Shown piece by piece: positions 11,276 to 23,194 of a stretch of 64,000 nucleotides of DNA (positions are counted from its first letter, which is position 1; every line of letters begins with the position of its first letter). This DNA comes from Benincasa hispida (lineage: Eukaryota; Streptophyta; Magnoliopsida; Cucurbitales; Cucurbitaceae), in the NCBI RefSeq assembly GCF_009727055.1, contig NC_052359.1:16983663-17047662 (forward strand). The letters run 5' to 3'. Under the pieces are notes generated by a model. The model was not told where the DNA came from, did no database searches, and saw only the letters and a program-made list of their open reading frames with translations. Both the position numbers and the translations under genes were made by a program.

Positions 11276-14200
11276 ATGGCTTCACATAACAAAATCTTAT
11301 TCTTTTCCATAACCCTTTTCTCAATTCTTTCAAATGTCTCTAGTAATTCCATTAACAAATGGTGCAAAACCACGCCGCATCCCAAAATTTGCATTTACTT
11401 CATGTCCCCAATCAAACCACCACCCCAAAACCGACCGGAGTTTCGAAAAATGGCTATTCGAACCGCTTTGCAAAAGGCCACCGAGGCTCAAACTTACGCA
11501 ACGCGGTTCGGTCCGAGCTGTAAAACCACACGCCAGAGAGCCGCGTGGACTGACTGTTTGAAGCTCTACAACGACGTTGTTTTTCAATTAAACCGCACCC
11601 TCCAATGCGTCATTAGCGACGGAACGATCCGCCATCGCCGTTGTACGGATTTCGATGCGCAAACGTGGCTGAGCTCTGCTCTTACTGACATCGATTTATG
11701 CGTCTCTGGTGCGGCGGATCTCAATGTGACGGATTTTATAGCTCCAATCAAATGCCAGAATGTTTCGAAGATGATTAGTAATTGTTTGGCTGTTAATGGG
11801 AGGTTTTTGGAGGAAGAGGCTAAAAAGAGTGAAACTAAAATCGGTGTTGAAGATGATCGAGATGGGCCGTTTCCGATGTGGGTTTCGGATGGTGATCGGA
11901 AATTGTTGCAGTCGTCGGCGAGGGTGAGGGCTAACTTGGTGGTGGCGAAAGATGGGAGTGGGAAATTTCGGACGGTTCAGGCGGCGATCGATGCGGCGGC
12001 GAGGAGGCGTGGGAGGGGGCGATTTGTAATTTATGTAAAACGAGGGGTTTATAGAGAAAATATTGAAGTTGGGAATGATAATGGAAATTTAATGTTGGTG
12101 GGAGATGGGATGAGATTTACTGTGATTACAAGTGGAAGAAGTGTCGCCGCCGGCTTTACCACCTTCAGTTCTGCAACCGCTGGTGAGTGGTGGCTTTCTC
12201 TCTCAACACTACGTATTCTTGCCTTTATTTTACCGTTGGATGCAGGTCATACAGTTTAAAAATGGTTATTATTATTATTATTATTATTCGTTAAATTACA
12301 ATCTGCATGATTTTATGGTTCCTATTTGAAATATAAGTATTTAATTCAAAAAATAAGTCGTTGTAAAATAAATTTGGGTGTTTGACAATAATTTAAAATA
12401 ATTTTTCAAATATATTTAAACTTTTTTTATCAAAAGAATTTAAATAATAATGAGATTTTGAAAACCATTTTTTTTTAGTGAATCAAAATCGACTCTTAGT
12501 TTATAGGTAACCATTTTGTTTTTTTCTATTTTATATTTTTTAAAATTAAGTTTATAGACATATTTGTACCTTCTAAAAATGATTATTTATTTATTTTGTT
12601 ACATGAAATTTTAAGATTCTAGCCTATTTAGTTCTAAACTCACTTGGTAATTATTTGATTTTTGAAAATTAAGTCTATAAACACTAATTTCACCTCTAAA
12701 TTTCTTTGTTTATTATCTATTTTCTACTAATATTTTTAAAAACCAAATCAAGTTTTTGTAGCTAAAAAGAAATAGCATTTAAAAATTTGTTTATGCATTT
12801 AGAATTTGATTAAAAATTCAATTCTATTACTTAAGAAAGATAAATACTATAGTAAGAAATTAAAAGAAATTAGACTTTCAATTTTCAAAAATAAAAAACC
12901 AAATAGTTACTAGGATTCTTAAGCTTTTACAAGTGTCTAATAATCTTTAAATTTATAATTTTATAGGTAATAAGTACTTAACATTATATTTTGTATCTAA
13001 CAAACTTAAACATATTCAATTTTTATTTAAGAAATTTAATTGATAATTGATTTGTTAGATATAAAATTATTTTAATTTTATGTTTATTAAATGTATATGA
13101 ATATTTTTTTAAAAAAAATGTAGAGTAAGTCAAGGATTTATAAAATACGAAGTTGACAATTTTTGAGATCTAATCAACAAAAATTGAAGTTTAAAGACTT
13201 ATTAAACACATTTCATATTTAAAAGAAAATGAATAAACAAAAAATTGAAGTCTCTTAGGTATTTTTTTGAAGTCTATTCAATATACAGTATTTTAAACTA
13301 GATACCTACTAAATTTGAAAGTTCAGAAACTAGATGAATAATTTAGCCTCTCTTCTTCTTCTTCTTCTTCTTTTTTTCCTTCATCTCATGTGTTTCTCTC
13401 ATAGCCAGCTTGTTGAAACTGAAGGTGTGGAATAGTATGACTAGATGACATAATACTTAGGACAGGGTTTTTTTTTTTTTTTCGTTTTAACTTGAATCAT
13501 TTTCTAAACTTAGAAAGTGAATTAAAAAATGTTCCGTAAAAAAATCCAGATGGAGAATCCATGTTTGAAGAGGAAAAAAACATCCATGATACCATAGAAA
13601 TATTAAAGTTTATCAGAGAATTGATCACAAATGATTGAGATTCTATTGATTTCTAAGTATCAAGCAGAATGACCTTTTATAGAAGGATCATTTGTGTGAA
13701 AACAAATAAACAGAAAGTTCAACGGATTTACATAAAATTTAACGAAAAAGTAATCCGTTGATAACCAATTTTAAATACAACTAACCAGCTCAATAAGCTC
13801 TCTTAATATTCTCAAAGCTTACGTCGGAAAAAAATGATGAATTCTCCTTCTAAATATGACTGAACTAATTTTGAACTTTCAGGCATCCAAGGTCCAGGTT
13901 TCATGGCTCGAGGCATAAGGTTCGTGAACACAGCCGGTCCACGAATGGGCCAAGCTGTAGCACTACGATCGTCATCGGACCTGTCCGTGTTCCATCGATG
14001 CAGCTTCGAGGGCTACCAAGACACACTAATGGTGCTTTCACAAAGACAATTCTACAAGCAATGTTATGTTTACGGTACAATCGACTTCATTTTTGGGAAC
14101 GCCGCAGTTGTTTTACAAAATTGCTTGATTTACGTAAGAAGACCCTTAAAAGGCCAAGTAAATGTCATAACTGCCCAAGGCCGTGAGGACCCATTTCAGA

Positions 14201-14577
14201 ACAGCGGAATCTCAATCCACAACTCTCAAATACGAGCCGCCGCTGATTTGCGGCCCATGGTTGGCTCAGTCAAGACGTACTTGGGCCGGCCTTGGAAGAA
14301 GTATTCGCGGACCGTGATCATGAGAAGTTACATTGATAGCTTGGTTAGCCCTGCGGGGTGGTTGGCGTGGCAAAGTAGTAAATTTGCTCAAGCTACGTTG
14401 TATTATGGGGAGTATCGTAATATTGGGCCTAGGGCTTTCACACGGTATAGAGTTAGATGGCCTGGTTTTCATGTCATTAAAAGCCCAAATGTGGCCTCTA
14501 AGTTTACTGTTCAGAGACTTATTGCTGGCCAGACTTGGCTTCCGGCAACCGGAGTTCCCTTCAAGCTTGGCGTCTGA
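11276..14577 (+). CDS. Pectinesterase with N-terminal inhibitor-like pro-region (two exons)
   Basis: Exons 11276-12182 and 13883-14577 join in phase through a split Gly codon (AG/GTGAGT donor region, TTTCAG acceptor) to give 533 residues. The protein de-esterifies cell-wall homogalacturonan. Residues 1-23 are a signal peptide. A PMEI-type pro-domain follows, with the paired Cys30 and Cys39 of the CxxTPHPxxC region. RKLL at 208-211 is the usual processing site. The PME domain starts near 222. Catalytic features are all present: GVYREN in exon 1, Gln326 (QAVALR), Gln348-Asp349 (QDTL), Asp370 (DFIFG), Arg438 and Trp440 (LGRPW). Spacing of these residues matches the family exactly. Length is normal for a group with pro-region. 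It is the only gene here that looks functional; its tissue role cannot be read from sequence. Confidence 0.96.
12264..12289. repeat. TTA trinucleotide microsatellite
   Basis: About eight uninterrupted TTA/ATT units within the pectinesterase intron. Confidence 0.85.
13350..13374. repeat. CTT trinucleotide microsatellite
   Basis: TCTTCTTCTTCTTC run followed by T-rich sequence, within the intron. Confidence 0.8.
13590..13815 (-). mobile_element. Possible inverted copia LTR end in the pectinesterase intron
   Basis: On the minus strand the order is a TATA-like TTCTATAAAAGG, a stretch ending 'CTGATAAACTTTAATATT', then TATGGTATCATGG. The last resembles a copia primer-binding site (TGGTATCA, complementary to initiator tRNA-Met). 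This is how the 3' end of a copia 5' LTR usually reads. The partner LTR and TSD are absent, so it is at best a fragment. Confidence 0.4.
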
Positions 14578-15419
14578 TTTCCATTTCTTACATTTTTATG
14601 ATGACCACTCTCCACGGCAGAATTTTCTATCACCATCTCATTATTATTTATTTAATAAAATATTTGGTTGTATTGGGAAGTGAATTGAAAAATGGAACCT
14701 ACCATGCAAAAATTTTTATTTGTTCATTATGATTAGATGCTTACGTGCTTTCCCATTTTTTCTTTTGAAGCTAGATCACAATTTTGATGCATACAATTCG
14801 ATAGCTACGTGTGTTTTGTGTATCATAGGTGATTTTCGATCTAGGGATATAATCAAGTGTTAAACTAATAAAACCAAGATAATGACAAAAATTGGGTAAA
14901 AAGTGACGTATGAAGACCAAAATGAGTTTGCAAAAGTGGACTACTTTGGAACTTGGCTTAAGCTAGTTTGCTTGGCCTCGGACTTCGCCTAAGCTAAGCC
15001 TAGCCAAATGCACAATGTGACAAGCTAGCCATATGGTGTCGACGATTTTGTCTATTTATTCATTTTCTAGTTTTTAAAAAGTCTCTCTCTTTATTTTTTT
15101 GTCCTTTGAAAGTCAATGGGGACATCGACACATTTGATGTTTTGGGGGAGGTCAAAACTTCAAACATTTGCTCTATGTATTCCATTGTGTATCATATTTT
15201 GTAATGTGGTGTTGTGATTATTTGATAAAAAAAAAAAAAAAAAAGAGAGAGAAAAAGGATAGTATTCATCTTTAAAATGAACCTTGAAGTGAGTATACAC
15301 TCACTCTTGAAAGTGACTTATATGCCCGTAATTAGATATATTTCACCAAAAGAAAAATAAAAGCCCAATATAAGTTTTGAATAATTTTGGGGGTGCTCAA
15401 AAGCTTGTTAAGTAAGTAA
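14578..15419. other. 3' flank and spacer
   Basis: The first about 150 bp should be pectinesterase 3' UTR. Beyond it no gene is seen. A short internal word set around 14940-15010 repeats GGCTTAAGCTAG and GCCTAAGCTAAGCC, and a pure A tract lies at 15228-15244. Confidence 0.5.
14654..14659 (+). promoter_or_regulatory. Polyadenylation signal candidate for pectinesterase
   Basis: AATAAA lies 77 bp after the stop codon, in T-rich surroundings, a usual position for a plant 3' UTR signal. Confidence 0.5.
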
Positions 15420-16145
15420 ATGTTGTAGTTGTAGTCAAAGGATTTAGGTAAAAGGTGTTTGTTCTATTTTCAATTCTTGAAGTGCATGCTTGTGAGAAAT
15501 AACAAATTTTGTTAAGGTGTTATGAGAAGGACTCCTTGAGAAGTGTCCAAATTTTCTCTCTTTTCTAAAAGTGCAAATTAAAGTTGTATTTCTGTTAATT
15601 ATTTGAAGTTTTCTTAGTTGTGAGTTGCTCAAGAACAAGCAATGGCTTAAGTTTGGAGATGCGACAAGCCTCATTTATGGGATTTATTTAGCTCTAAAAT
15701 CTTAGTTATTGGACTATTTTAATATATGTTTTACTTAATTTAGGAATGAACTAATAGATTTGGAAATAATTTTGATTTTTGGTGATTTTCCTTATATTTT
15801 TCGTGTTTTTATGAAAGATGAAAGGAAGAAGTTATAGAATTGTGATACTGATGCAATTGCAATCTAAGATAGTTGTGGTATTTTTTATTTTTTTTTTAAA
15901 AAAAGGAAAAAAATACCAGATTTCAGCAGTTTTAGAAAGAATTTAAGTCCCAAAAAGATCATAAAGGAACCCTAGCTTTGAAGCTATAAATAGGACATGA
16001 AATCAAGGATTCAAGACATCAATTCCTACACTTTTTCGAGCACACCTCACGCAGTTTTGTTCTTTTGCTTAGTTTTTGTAATACTCTTGAGCTCTTGCTA
16101 CTTCTTTATCCGATCCATCTTTATCAAAAGATTTAGGGTTAGGAC
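15420..16145 (+). mobile_element. Athila/Tat-type 3' end with LTR start, truncated
   Basis: The sequence TTGCTCAAGAACAAGCAA then TTTAAGTTTGGAGATG followed by GACAAGCC has the standard form of a plant gypsy 3' end: a conserved 'GCTCAAGGACAAGC' block, a polypurine tract at about 15645-15660, and an LTR start. The LTR-like part has TATA-like CTATAAATAG at 15984-15993. It is cut off near 16145, where an inverted copia LTR begins. It differs in sequence from the other Athila copies in this window, so it is a separate family. Confidence 0.55.
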
Positions 16146-16149
16146 CCAA

Positions 16150-17292
16150 ATATCCTTAATAAAGAAAGTTGGTCTATGGTGTACTAGCAAGGGGACCTTA
16201 TGAACCTATAGTTTTTATAAGCTTCAATGATCGAAGATTAATTAATTAAACTCTTTAATTCAATTAAGTTTCATTCATTAACTACATGACAAACCATTAT
16301 AGACCCATGGTCGAATTCTTATGCATTGTAGGATAAGTTATATCTACGAATATAATCAGTATAAGCAAGTCGATTCTTCAGAAGTTATTCATAATAAAAG
16401 TTGGGTTAAAACGTCTATTTTACCACTGTAATTATATCTTTTTCTTAAGTCCCACTGATTCCTCTAATGAACAATTTGTTTATGATCTATCCATAAACTA
16501 AGTCTTTCTCGGGCCAGTGAGAGGGTGGGATCCTTTTGTTCAAGCTCCAAAATCAATACTTAAGGGAACTACTCATTTACTTACCCTTATAGGGAAGGAG
16601 TGAATTTCATCTTGTGAATTTATTTTTCAAGATTTCTATTTAATCAAAATGGTAGGCTTGTTGAGTTGGAAACTCATGTCACTCTCACCCATGCAAATAA
16701 AAGGTCTGACCTTATAGACAGGCGTTCATAAATAACTCAGGATTAAGATCGAGTTGCACATGATCATCCTATGAAATATTAATCTTATAATCAACGGATT
16801 GTTGAGTCAAAAACTCGTGTCACTCTCACTCATGCAAATCAAAGGACTGACCTCATAGACAGGAGTTCATAAATCACCCAAGATTAAGACCGAGCTGCAT
16901 ATGATCATCTTAGGAAATATTAATATCAACAATTAATGAATTTACAATGATGGATTGATATTTCGTGGTTTGGTCTTTATACAGACTCTTTGTATAGGAT
17001 ACCCCCACTCACATGTCTCCACATGAACGGTTTGAATCAAACCATTTGTATCTATACAAAGTGGGTCATATCCACAGTGTCACCAAAATAAGACACCTAA
17101 CTTTATCCATATACTATAGATCTTTAGGTTATCTCTTGAACATGATCCACATTGTATGTCAACTACATACTGTTTGAGACTACATATGATAACCTTGGAT
17201 GTTTTCGATCAATGGATAAATTAATATTGCATAATTAATAATTAAATTAATCAACTAATAAATTACGAGGCTTTAGAGCACAAATACCAACA
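16150..17292 (-). mobile_element. Copia 3' LTR (5' part), inverted
   Basis: On the minus strand it begins TGTTGGTATTTGTGC at 17292, directly after a polypurine tract CAAGTGGGAGAT (17293-17304). It carries the blocks shared by all copia LTRs here (GACCTCAATC-, GGTCCCCTTG-like). The downstream end is lost near 16150. It belongs to the decayed copia interior at 17293-18243 and 20018-20438. It contains a tandem duplication at 16660-16940. Confidence 0.8.
16660..16940. repeat. Two-copy tandem duplication, 141-bp period, in copia LTR
   Basis: 16660-16800 and 16801-16940 both begin GTTGAGT and both contain ATAGACAGG(C/A)GTTCATAAA and ATGATCATC, with several substitutions between them. Confidence 0.85.
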
Positions 17293-18243
17293 ATCTCCCA
17301 CTTGCACTATAGCTGGTGAGACACAACAAGTGAGACATGTATTCTAGGGCATATTTTATACCCAATATGTTCTCCTACATGCCCTAGCGAAGAAGAGACA
17401 TTTCTCATAATCCTAGACATTCTAGGTTACTCTCAAACACCTTAACCTAGAAGGTACTTTTATATAAATCAAACCATATGTCATTTAAAGTTATATTGGT
17501 CACTACCATGATGCTTTCTCTCAATATGACTTACCCTAGACAATGGTTTTTACTAATATCCTTAGTCTTAGTTTTTGCACCACTATTATCTCATAAATTG
17601 TGATAAAATAACTCAGAACCGAAATATTTTCAAATCTTTAAGAATATGTTATGGCTACTCAAAGTTTTGCTTCACAAGAAAAACGAAAATCTTGTGTACC
17701 AATTGCACCACTATTACCTCATAAAGTGTGATAAACTAACTCAAAACTGAAACATTTTCATATCTTTAAGAATATGTTATGGCTACACAAATTTTTGCTT
17801 CACAAGAAAAACGAAAATCATATGTACCCAATCTCTATCACATAGGATAAAATTATTCTTATCATAGATTTCTCTAAATCTTTATAAGACCTAACGTATC
17901 TTGTGAAAGATCATATATTTAACATCACACACACAATTTCTCATTGTCCATAGATACTTTGAGAAATTTTTAATTTTGTACTCAATGGTAACACCATTGA
18001 TATAACTGATATAACTAGCCATTATATGTTAGGCCTTATTTATGCATTGTCTCCTACTAAGAGAAGATAATTAATCCTTTGTTCTCAACACTTGAGGTAT
18101 CTTAAGATACTCTTCCTTAGACTTAACTTCACATTAAAAGGATATATTATCATTATTTTTAAAGTTTTGCATCTAATATTTGACAAACACTTTGTAAATA
18201 AAATGATAGAGAAAAACTTAACATTATATCCCTAATTGGTTAG
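17293..18243 (-). pseudogene. Decayed copia pol 3' part
   Basis: Lies between the copia LTR (minus start at 17292) and the inserted solo LTR (18244). On the minus strand the region next to the polypurine tract matches the 3' noncoding tail of the intact copia (61431-61550), including 'GGGTATA(A)AATATGCCCTAG'. Farther upstream, SKEEYLK-PQ and RP-type words resemble the segment between reverse transcriptase and RNase H, but no open frame survives. It contains a 128-bp tandem duplication (17575-17830). With 20018-20438 it forms one interrupted interior. Confidence 0.6.
17575..17830. repeat. Two-copy tandem duplication, 128-bp period
   Basis: Both units begin TTGCACCACTATTA and end ACGAAAATC followed by TGTACC, with about a dozen substitutions. 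They lie within the decayed copia interior. Confidence 0.85.
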
Positions 18244-20017
18244 TAATGGATTTAGTGTCTTAAATCTCGTATATCTTGTAGTTTGTATTTTGAAAGAACA
18301 AATTATTTATTTAATAAAATAAGAGGCATTTTATTTTACATTTAAAATACATTAATTCAATCAAATAAACTAAGATCCAAGGTTATGTGATGTCACTTGA
18401 ACAGTTTGAGGTAGACATATAAGTGGTTCATGTTCAAGTCATAACATAAGAGGTCTACAGTATATGGATAAAGGTGGGTGCCTTATCTTGGTAACATTGC
18501 GGATACGTCCCACTTTGTAATTGTTACATGAGTTTAAAATATTACAGACAATATGAGCCATATTGTTCATGTGGAGACATGTGAGTAGGGGTATCCTGAA
18601 TAAAGAGTTTATATAAGACCGAACCACGAAATGATTGGTTTCTCTTTATAACATTGTTACTTAAATAAATCAATATTTCACTAGAATGATCATAGGTGAC
18701 TTGACCTTAATCTTGAGTGAGTTGTGAACTCTTGTTTATGAGGACAATGCTTTGATCTGTATGGGTGAGAGTGGTTATGTTAACCGACTCAACAAGCCTA
18801 CCATTTTAGGGATTTTTCTGAGTAACAGGAGGGAATTTACTCCTTCCCAATCATAGGAAAAGTGATAAATTGCTCCCTTAACAGTTGATTCTAGGTTTTA
18901 ACCAATGAGACCTCAACCTCTCACTGGATAGATTGTGAACTGTTTGTTTATTAGAGGAATCAGTGGTACTTAAGAAGTTAGATGTAACTATAGGGATCAT
19001 ATTTTGACCCAGCTGTAGTTATGAGTAATTTGTGAAGAGTCGACTCACTATTGATTAGTTATATCCATGGACAAAGAAGATGCAACTATCGATTTTTAAT
19101 GGAGTGACCGGTAGTTAATGAATATTGATTGATTTAATTAAAAAAGTTTAATTAAATTAATCTCATATCATTGGAGCTTTGAATCTATAGGTCCCTAAGG
19201 TCCCCTTGTTAGCTCGCTAAGGATAGTAAAAAGGAATGATTTTAATTGTTCCAACTAATTAAAGGAATTTTTATTAATATGATTAATATAAAGTATAGTG
19301 AATTCTGATAGATATGATCTATAATCCAATATATATTATAAGAGAGATGTTTTTTTTAATGAGATTCAAATATTAGATTTATATGAATTGGATTTATAAA
19401 GAGATATATGCATATAACTATGTGATATTTGTATGTTAATGAATTAATTAACTTTATATTAAATTTGATTTAGTACATAGTTTTTTTTATTTGTATGCTA
19501 ATTAATTAAATAATAGTTAATTAATTAATTAGCTAAAAAGAGGAAAGTGGAAAAGCTTAGAGAAGGGGCTACCCTCTCTCTCTATAAATATACTATTATA
19601 ACCCTTTTCAGGTTAGGGTTTCTTTTTGTGAACAATGGCCTAGCCTCCACCCTTCCTCTCTAATCTCTTTTTTCAAAAATAATTTCTCTCTAAAAATTCC
19701 TCCATCAAAAGGTCTTGAAGACCATACTTCCAATCCTTTTTTTATTCCAAGAGAATAACAAGGTAGCTTTAGAGGTGGTATTCTTGTTCGTTGAGAAGCT
19801 TAAGATTGTTCGTAACCTTTGGAGGGAAAATGTGAAAAAAGAATCCACAAGGAGGAGTTCATTTCTTTCGTTCTTCTTCATTAGAAGCATGCTCAGGTCC
19901 TTTTATATGTTTATCCTTTGAAAATTTCTAGGAGTTTACTGAATTTAGTAGCTCACAAAATAATTTTTTAAAATTGTAAGGTGATCACACACTTCTGTGG
20001 AAATTGGATTCCCTTCA
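18244..20017 (+). mobile_element. Copia solo LTR with 5-bp TSD GTTAG
   Basis: A 1774-bp LTR runs from a slightly decayed start (TAATGGATTTAGTGTC, where relatives read TGTTGG) to a CCCTTCA end. The flanks are GTTAG at 18239-18243 and GTTAG at 20018-20022, an exact duplication. It carries the common copia LTR blocks and TATA-like TCTATAAATATAC near 19580. No internal region is present, so it arose by LTR-LTR recombination after inserting into the older minus-strand copia interior. Confidence 0.85.
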
Positions 20018-20438
20018 GTTAGGTAGACAATATTTTTATGTTATATTACATCATTCATAATGAGTAATATGTCATTAACATAGAGAAATGTCCACTTGAG
20101 AATTAATGACTCTCTTTTCTTGACTCTCTTGTCTATGCTAGATCATTAATCTTTTGTTCAAAGTCACAAGTTATGATAACTCTTATCAAACCATATATTC
20201 AAAGATCCAATTGTCTATTCATTTTTCAAAGGAATATATACAATTTTTCAAACTTTTTGCATTTGATCTTTGAAAGTTGAACTCCTCTGTTTGTGTAAAT
20301 GCATACTTTAAATTCTTTTCATAAAAGAATCTAAAACATTTATTTTATATAGCTTATATGCAACAATGAATGAAGTAATGCTCAAAGACTCTATAATGAC
20401 AACGAGTGAGAAAATTAACCCACAGTTTAATTTCTCTC
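20018..20438 (-). pseudogene. Decayed copia reverse transcriptase
   Basis: Continues the interrupted copia interior. On the minus strand 20089-20050 reads LYVNDILLIMND, a degraded form of the YVDD catalytic loop (the first Asp is Asn). Just upstream a K-(x)-E-KLYIP-like stretch matches the conserved LQKSIYGLKQ region. Stops and small indels are frequent. The fragment is cut at 20438 by an oppositely oriented copia LTR. Confidence 0.6.
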
Positions 20439-21395
20439 TGTTGGGTTTTATGTCCTAAAACTCGCAGTTTGTAAAATGATAAACATTTTCTATTATCAAT
20501 ATACTTGTTATTGTTCTTATAAATTGTATGAAAGTCTAAATCCAATAAACTAAGACCCATGATTATTGTATGAGTACTTGAACTTTATGTGGAGACATAA
20601 GAGTAGATCGAGCTCGAGTAAATAGTCAAGATGATCTATAGTACATGAATGAGGTTAGGTACCTTATTCTGGTAACACCATAGGATGCGACCTACTCTGT
20701 AGTTGTTACAAAGAGTTGTAAAGTGCTACATATGATGTGATCCTATTTCGTACATGTTATGACATGAGGAGTGAGGGCATCCTATGCAATGAGTTTGCAT
20801 AAGATCAGGACCAAGAAATAAGTCACTCTTACTTTATAACGTTGTTTACTGTTTAAGACTGACTATTTCATCTAGATGACCTAGGTAACTCGATCTTAAT
20901 CCTGAGCTAACTATGAACTCCTGTTTATTCAGGATCACCCTTAGATTTGCATAGTTGAGGATTGACTCAACAACGTCGGCTCAATAAGACTCCCATTTCA
21001 AGGACATAGGGTGCAAGACGGAGTTCACACCTACCCGATTTAGAGATAGGAGAAAGGTTGTTCTCTCAAGTATTGAATCCAGGTCTTGAACAAGGGGCCC
21101 CACCCTCTCACTGGGCTGAGAGAGTTTGGTTTGGTGATTCGATTACAAACCAGTTGTTTATTAGAGAATCAGTAGAGACTTGAGGAATAAGACATAATCT
21201 CGGGGGTAAAATAGATATTTGACTCAGTCGTTATTATGAACAACCTGGAAAGGTCAACTTGCTGATTATGGTTAAATCATGTGGATATAATGAGTTTAGC
21301 CAATTAATCTCGGATCGTTGGAGCCCATGATTTGTAGGTCCGCGAGGTCCCCCTACTAGCTCGTAACGGACTAGCTTTAGAATAACGTGATAAAT
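20439..21395 (+). mobile_element. Copia LTR, 5' part
   Basis: Starts TGTTGGGTTTTATGTCC and aligns with the LTRs of the intact element (53831-55786 and 61553-63510) over its first about 1 kb: AACTCGCAGTTTGTAAA, GGGGCCCCACCCTCTC, and CTACTAGCTCGTA blocks. Similarity ends near 21390. It is the closest relative of the intact copia family in this half of the window but lacks the promoter-proximal and U5 parts. Confidence 0.8.
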
Positions 21396-21399
21396 TAAT

Positions 21400-21678
21400 A
21401 TAACACTGTTTATGACAGAGACTTCACTTCATTAGGATGACCATAGGTAACATGACCTCAATCTTGAGTGAGTTGGGAACTCCTGCCATTGAGGGCGATC
21501 CTTTGATTTGTATGGGTGCGAGTGGCCAGGTTGCTGACTCAAACCTACCATTTTGGGGATTCGTCTGATTTGGGAGTTGGGAACTCAGCTACACAAGATG
21601 GAATTCACTCCTTCCCCGGCGTAGGGGTAAGTAGATAGATAGCTCCCTTAAGGGCTGATTCCAGGGCTTGAGCGTATA
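21400..21678 (+). mobile_element. Copia LTR middle fragment
   Basis: Plus-strand LTR blocks (CATGACCTCAATCTTGAGTG, GGAGTTGGGAACTC, CTCCCTTAAGGGCTGATTCC). It ends abruptly at 21678 against an oppositely oriented LTR start. Confidence 0.75.
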
Positions 21679-22109
21679 GGGTTTAATACTTCGTGGTCAA
21701 GTCTTATACAAACTCTTTGTATAGGACACCCCCGTTCGCATGTCCCCTACACGAATGATTAGGATCATACCATCTTTGACAAGTCTCAACACTTGTGACC
21801 ATTCAACAAAGCGGGTCGCATCCATAGCTTTACCAGGATAAGGTTTCCCTCCTATATCCATATAGTACAGACCATTTTGGTTATCACTTAAAACATGATC
21901 CACTTGTATGTCACCACATACATGCTTAAGTTACATACTGATAACCAGGGATTTTAGGTTTATTGGTTTGTGGTAAAGCAAATAAAGCAAACAACTGGGA
22001 AAAAAAATAAGAAGTGAAGTAAAATATCATATATTATACATCACAAGCGTTCGTACAAACTGTTTACAAACTACAAGACATGAGACTTTAGGGCATCAAC
22101 CCCAACAGT
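21679..22109 (-). mobile_element. Copia LTR 5' fragment, inverted
   Basis: On the minus strand it begins TGTTGGGGTTGATGCCC at 22109 and runs through the first about 430 bp of a copia LTR to the ACCACGAAGTATT block. With 21400-21678 it forms a head-to-head pair that together covers about the first 730 bp of one LTR. Confidence 0.75.
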
Positions 22110-22384
22110 TTACTAGGTTGTTTAGGTATTTGTAATGTGATTGTTTAGTTGTTTGTTACACGATCGCTTATATATTTGTAATGCGATCATTTAGTTGTTT
22201 GCTACGCGGTCATTTAGGTATTTGTAATGCAATCGTTTAGTTGTTTATTACACGATCATTTAGTTGTTTGTTATCTGATTGTTTTGCTTTATATTACGCG
22301 ATCATTTAGTTATTTGTTATGCAATCGTTTAGTTTTTATTATGTAATCCTTTACTTATTGTGGTAATGTATGCGTTTGTTACAG
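22110..22384 (+). repeat. GATCG(A)TTTAG minisatellite in an intron of the DUF1985-type pseudogene
   Basis: About ten degenerate units of roughly 24 bp built on CGATC(G/A)TTTAGTTGTTTGTTA. The array ends in TTTGTTACAG, a good 3' splice site, immediately before the conserved exon at 22385. Confidence 0.8.
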
Positions 22385-23090
22385 GTTGCTAAGATGGTCA
22401 TCCCTGATGAGAAACATTTTCTTGCTACAGTTTCTTGCCAAGTCCACAAAACTGCGTCCATTATTAAGAATAACTTGATAGAAAAGCAGATGAGAATGTT
22501 TAGGACAACTTTTGGTCCACTGTTGGACATAAATCTCGTATTTAATGGGAAAAATTTTCATCATTTTCTGTTGTGGAAGGTGACAGATGCAAATCCAAAC
22601 GATGTATCATTGAAAATACTGAGGAAGAAGGTAACATTCTCCCCAAGATGATTTTAATCTGATAACCTAGTTGTGATCAGCCAAGGAAATTGTAGAAAGA
22701 GAAACAAGTAGTGAGTGACTGCAACAACTCATTCTTCGACCAAAGGACCCAAATGATAAGGATTTTTCTTGCAAGGATGTGGAGAATGCATTTGAGAAGT
22801 TCAATTTTACAAATGATGAAGATGTCGTCAAGGTTGCATTGCCATTATTCATTGAAACCGTGATTATTAGAAAAGATAAGAAAACCTAATTTGATGTGAA
22901 GACATTCGGGATTGTTGATGACCCTTAAGTCTTTAGACATTATGACTGGTTGTTTGTCTTTTTCAAAGGTATCTTGAATAACATGAAGACTATCATGTGT
23001 GGGAAAAAGGAGGCACACGAGACAAAGAAAACAGAAAATGCTCATCATGCCTCATATTATTGTATAAAGGGATTTGCACTTGCATTCCAG
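22385..23090 (+). pseudogene. DUF1985-type gene exon, broken
   Basis: After the acceptor at 22381-22384 the frame reads AKMVIPDEKHFLATVSCQVH and then FGPLLDINLVFNGKNFHHFL, a pattern I associate with DUF1985 proteins that Mutator-like elements of cucurbits carry beside a Ulp1-type peptidase. The frame shifts near 22640. The remainder (FDVKTFGIVDDP, a stop, VFRHYDW, then YCIKGFALAFQ) ends at a GTATGT donor at 23091. Function is unknown; no peptidase domain is visible. It parallels the second copy at 28117-28420 plus 47084-47510. Confidence 0.65.
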
Positions 23091-23194
23091 GTATGTATGA
23101 TAGCACAAAAAATGTGTTATTTTCCTCTTCTTAATTCTAGGTCGTTACTATGTTTAATGTGTTTATTTAGTGATTTTACATGTATTGAGCATCT

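Larger units (their letters stand above)
12183..13882 (+). other. Pectinesterase intron 1 (1700 bp)
   Basis: Bounded by GTGAGT at 12183 and TTTCAG ending at 13882. It is AT-rich, holds a TTA microsatellite (12264-12289), a CTT microsatellite (about 13350-13374), a T tract near 13467, and a probable inverted copia LTR fragment at 13590-13815. The position is the usual one for the single intron between the GVYxE and QAVAL regions in plant PMEs. Confidence 0.9.

Noticed and set aside
11330..11587. Minus-strand and alternate-frame ORFs over the pectinesterase exon
   Set aside because: Shadows of the real coding frame, which has all domain motifs.
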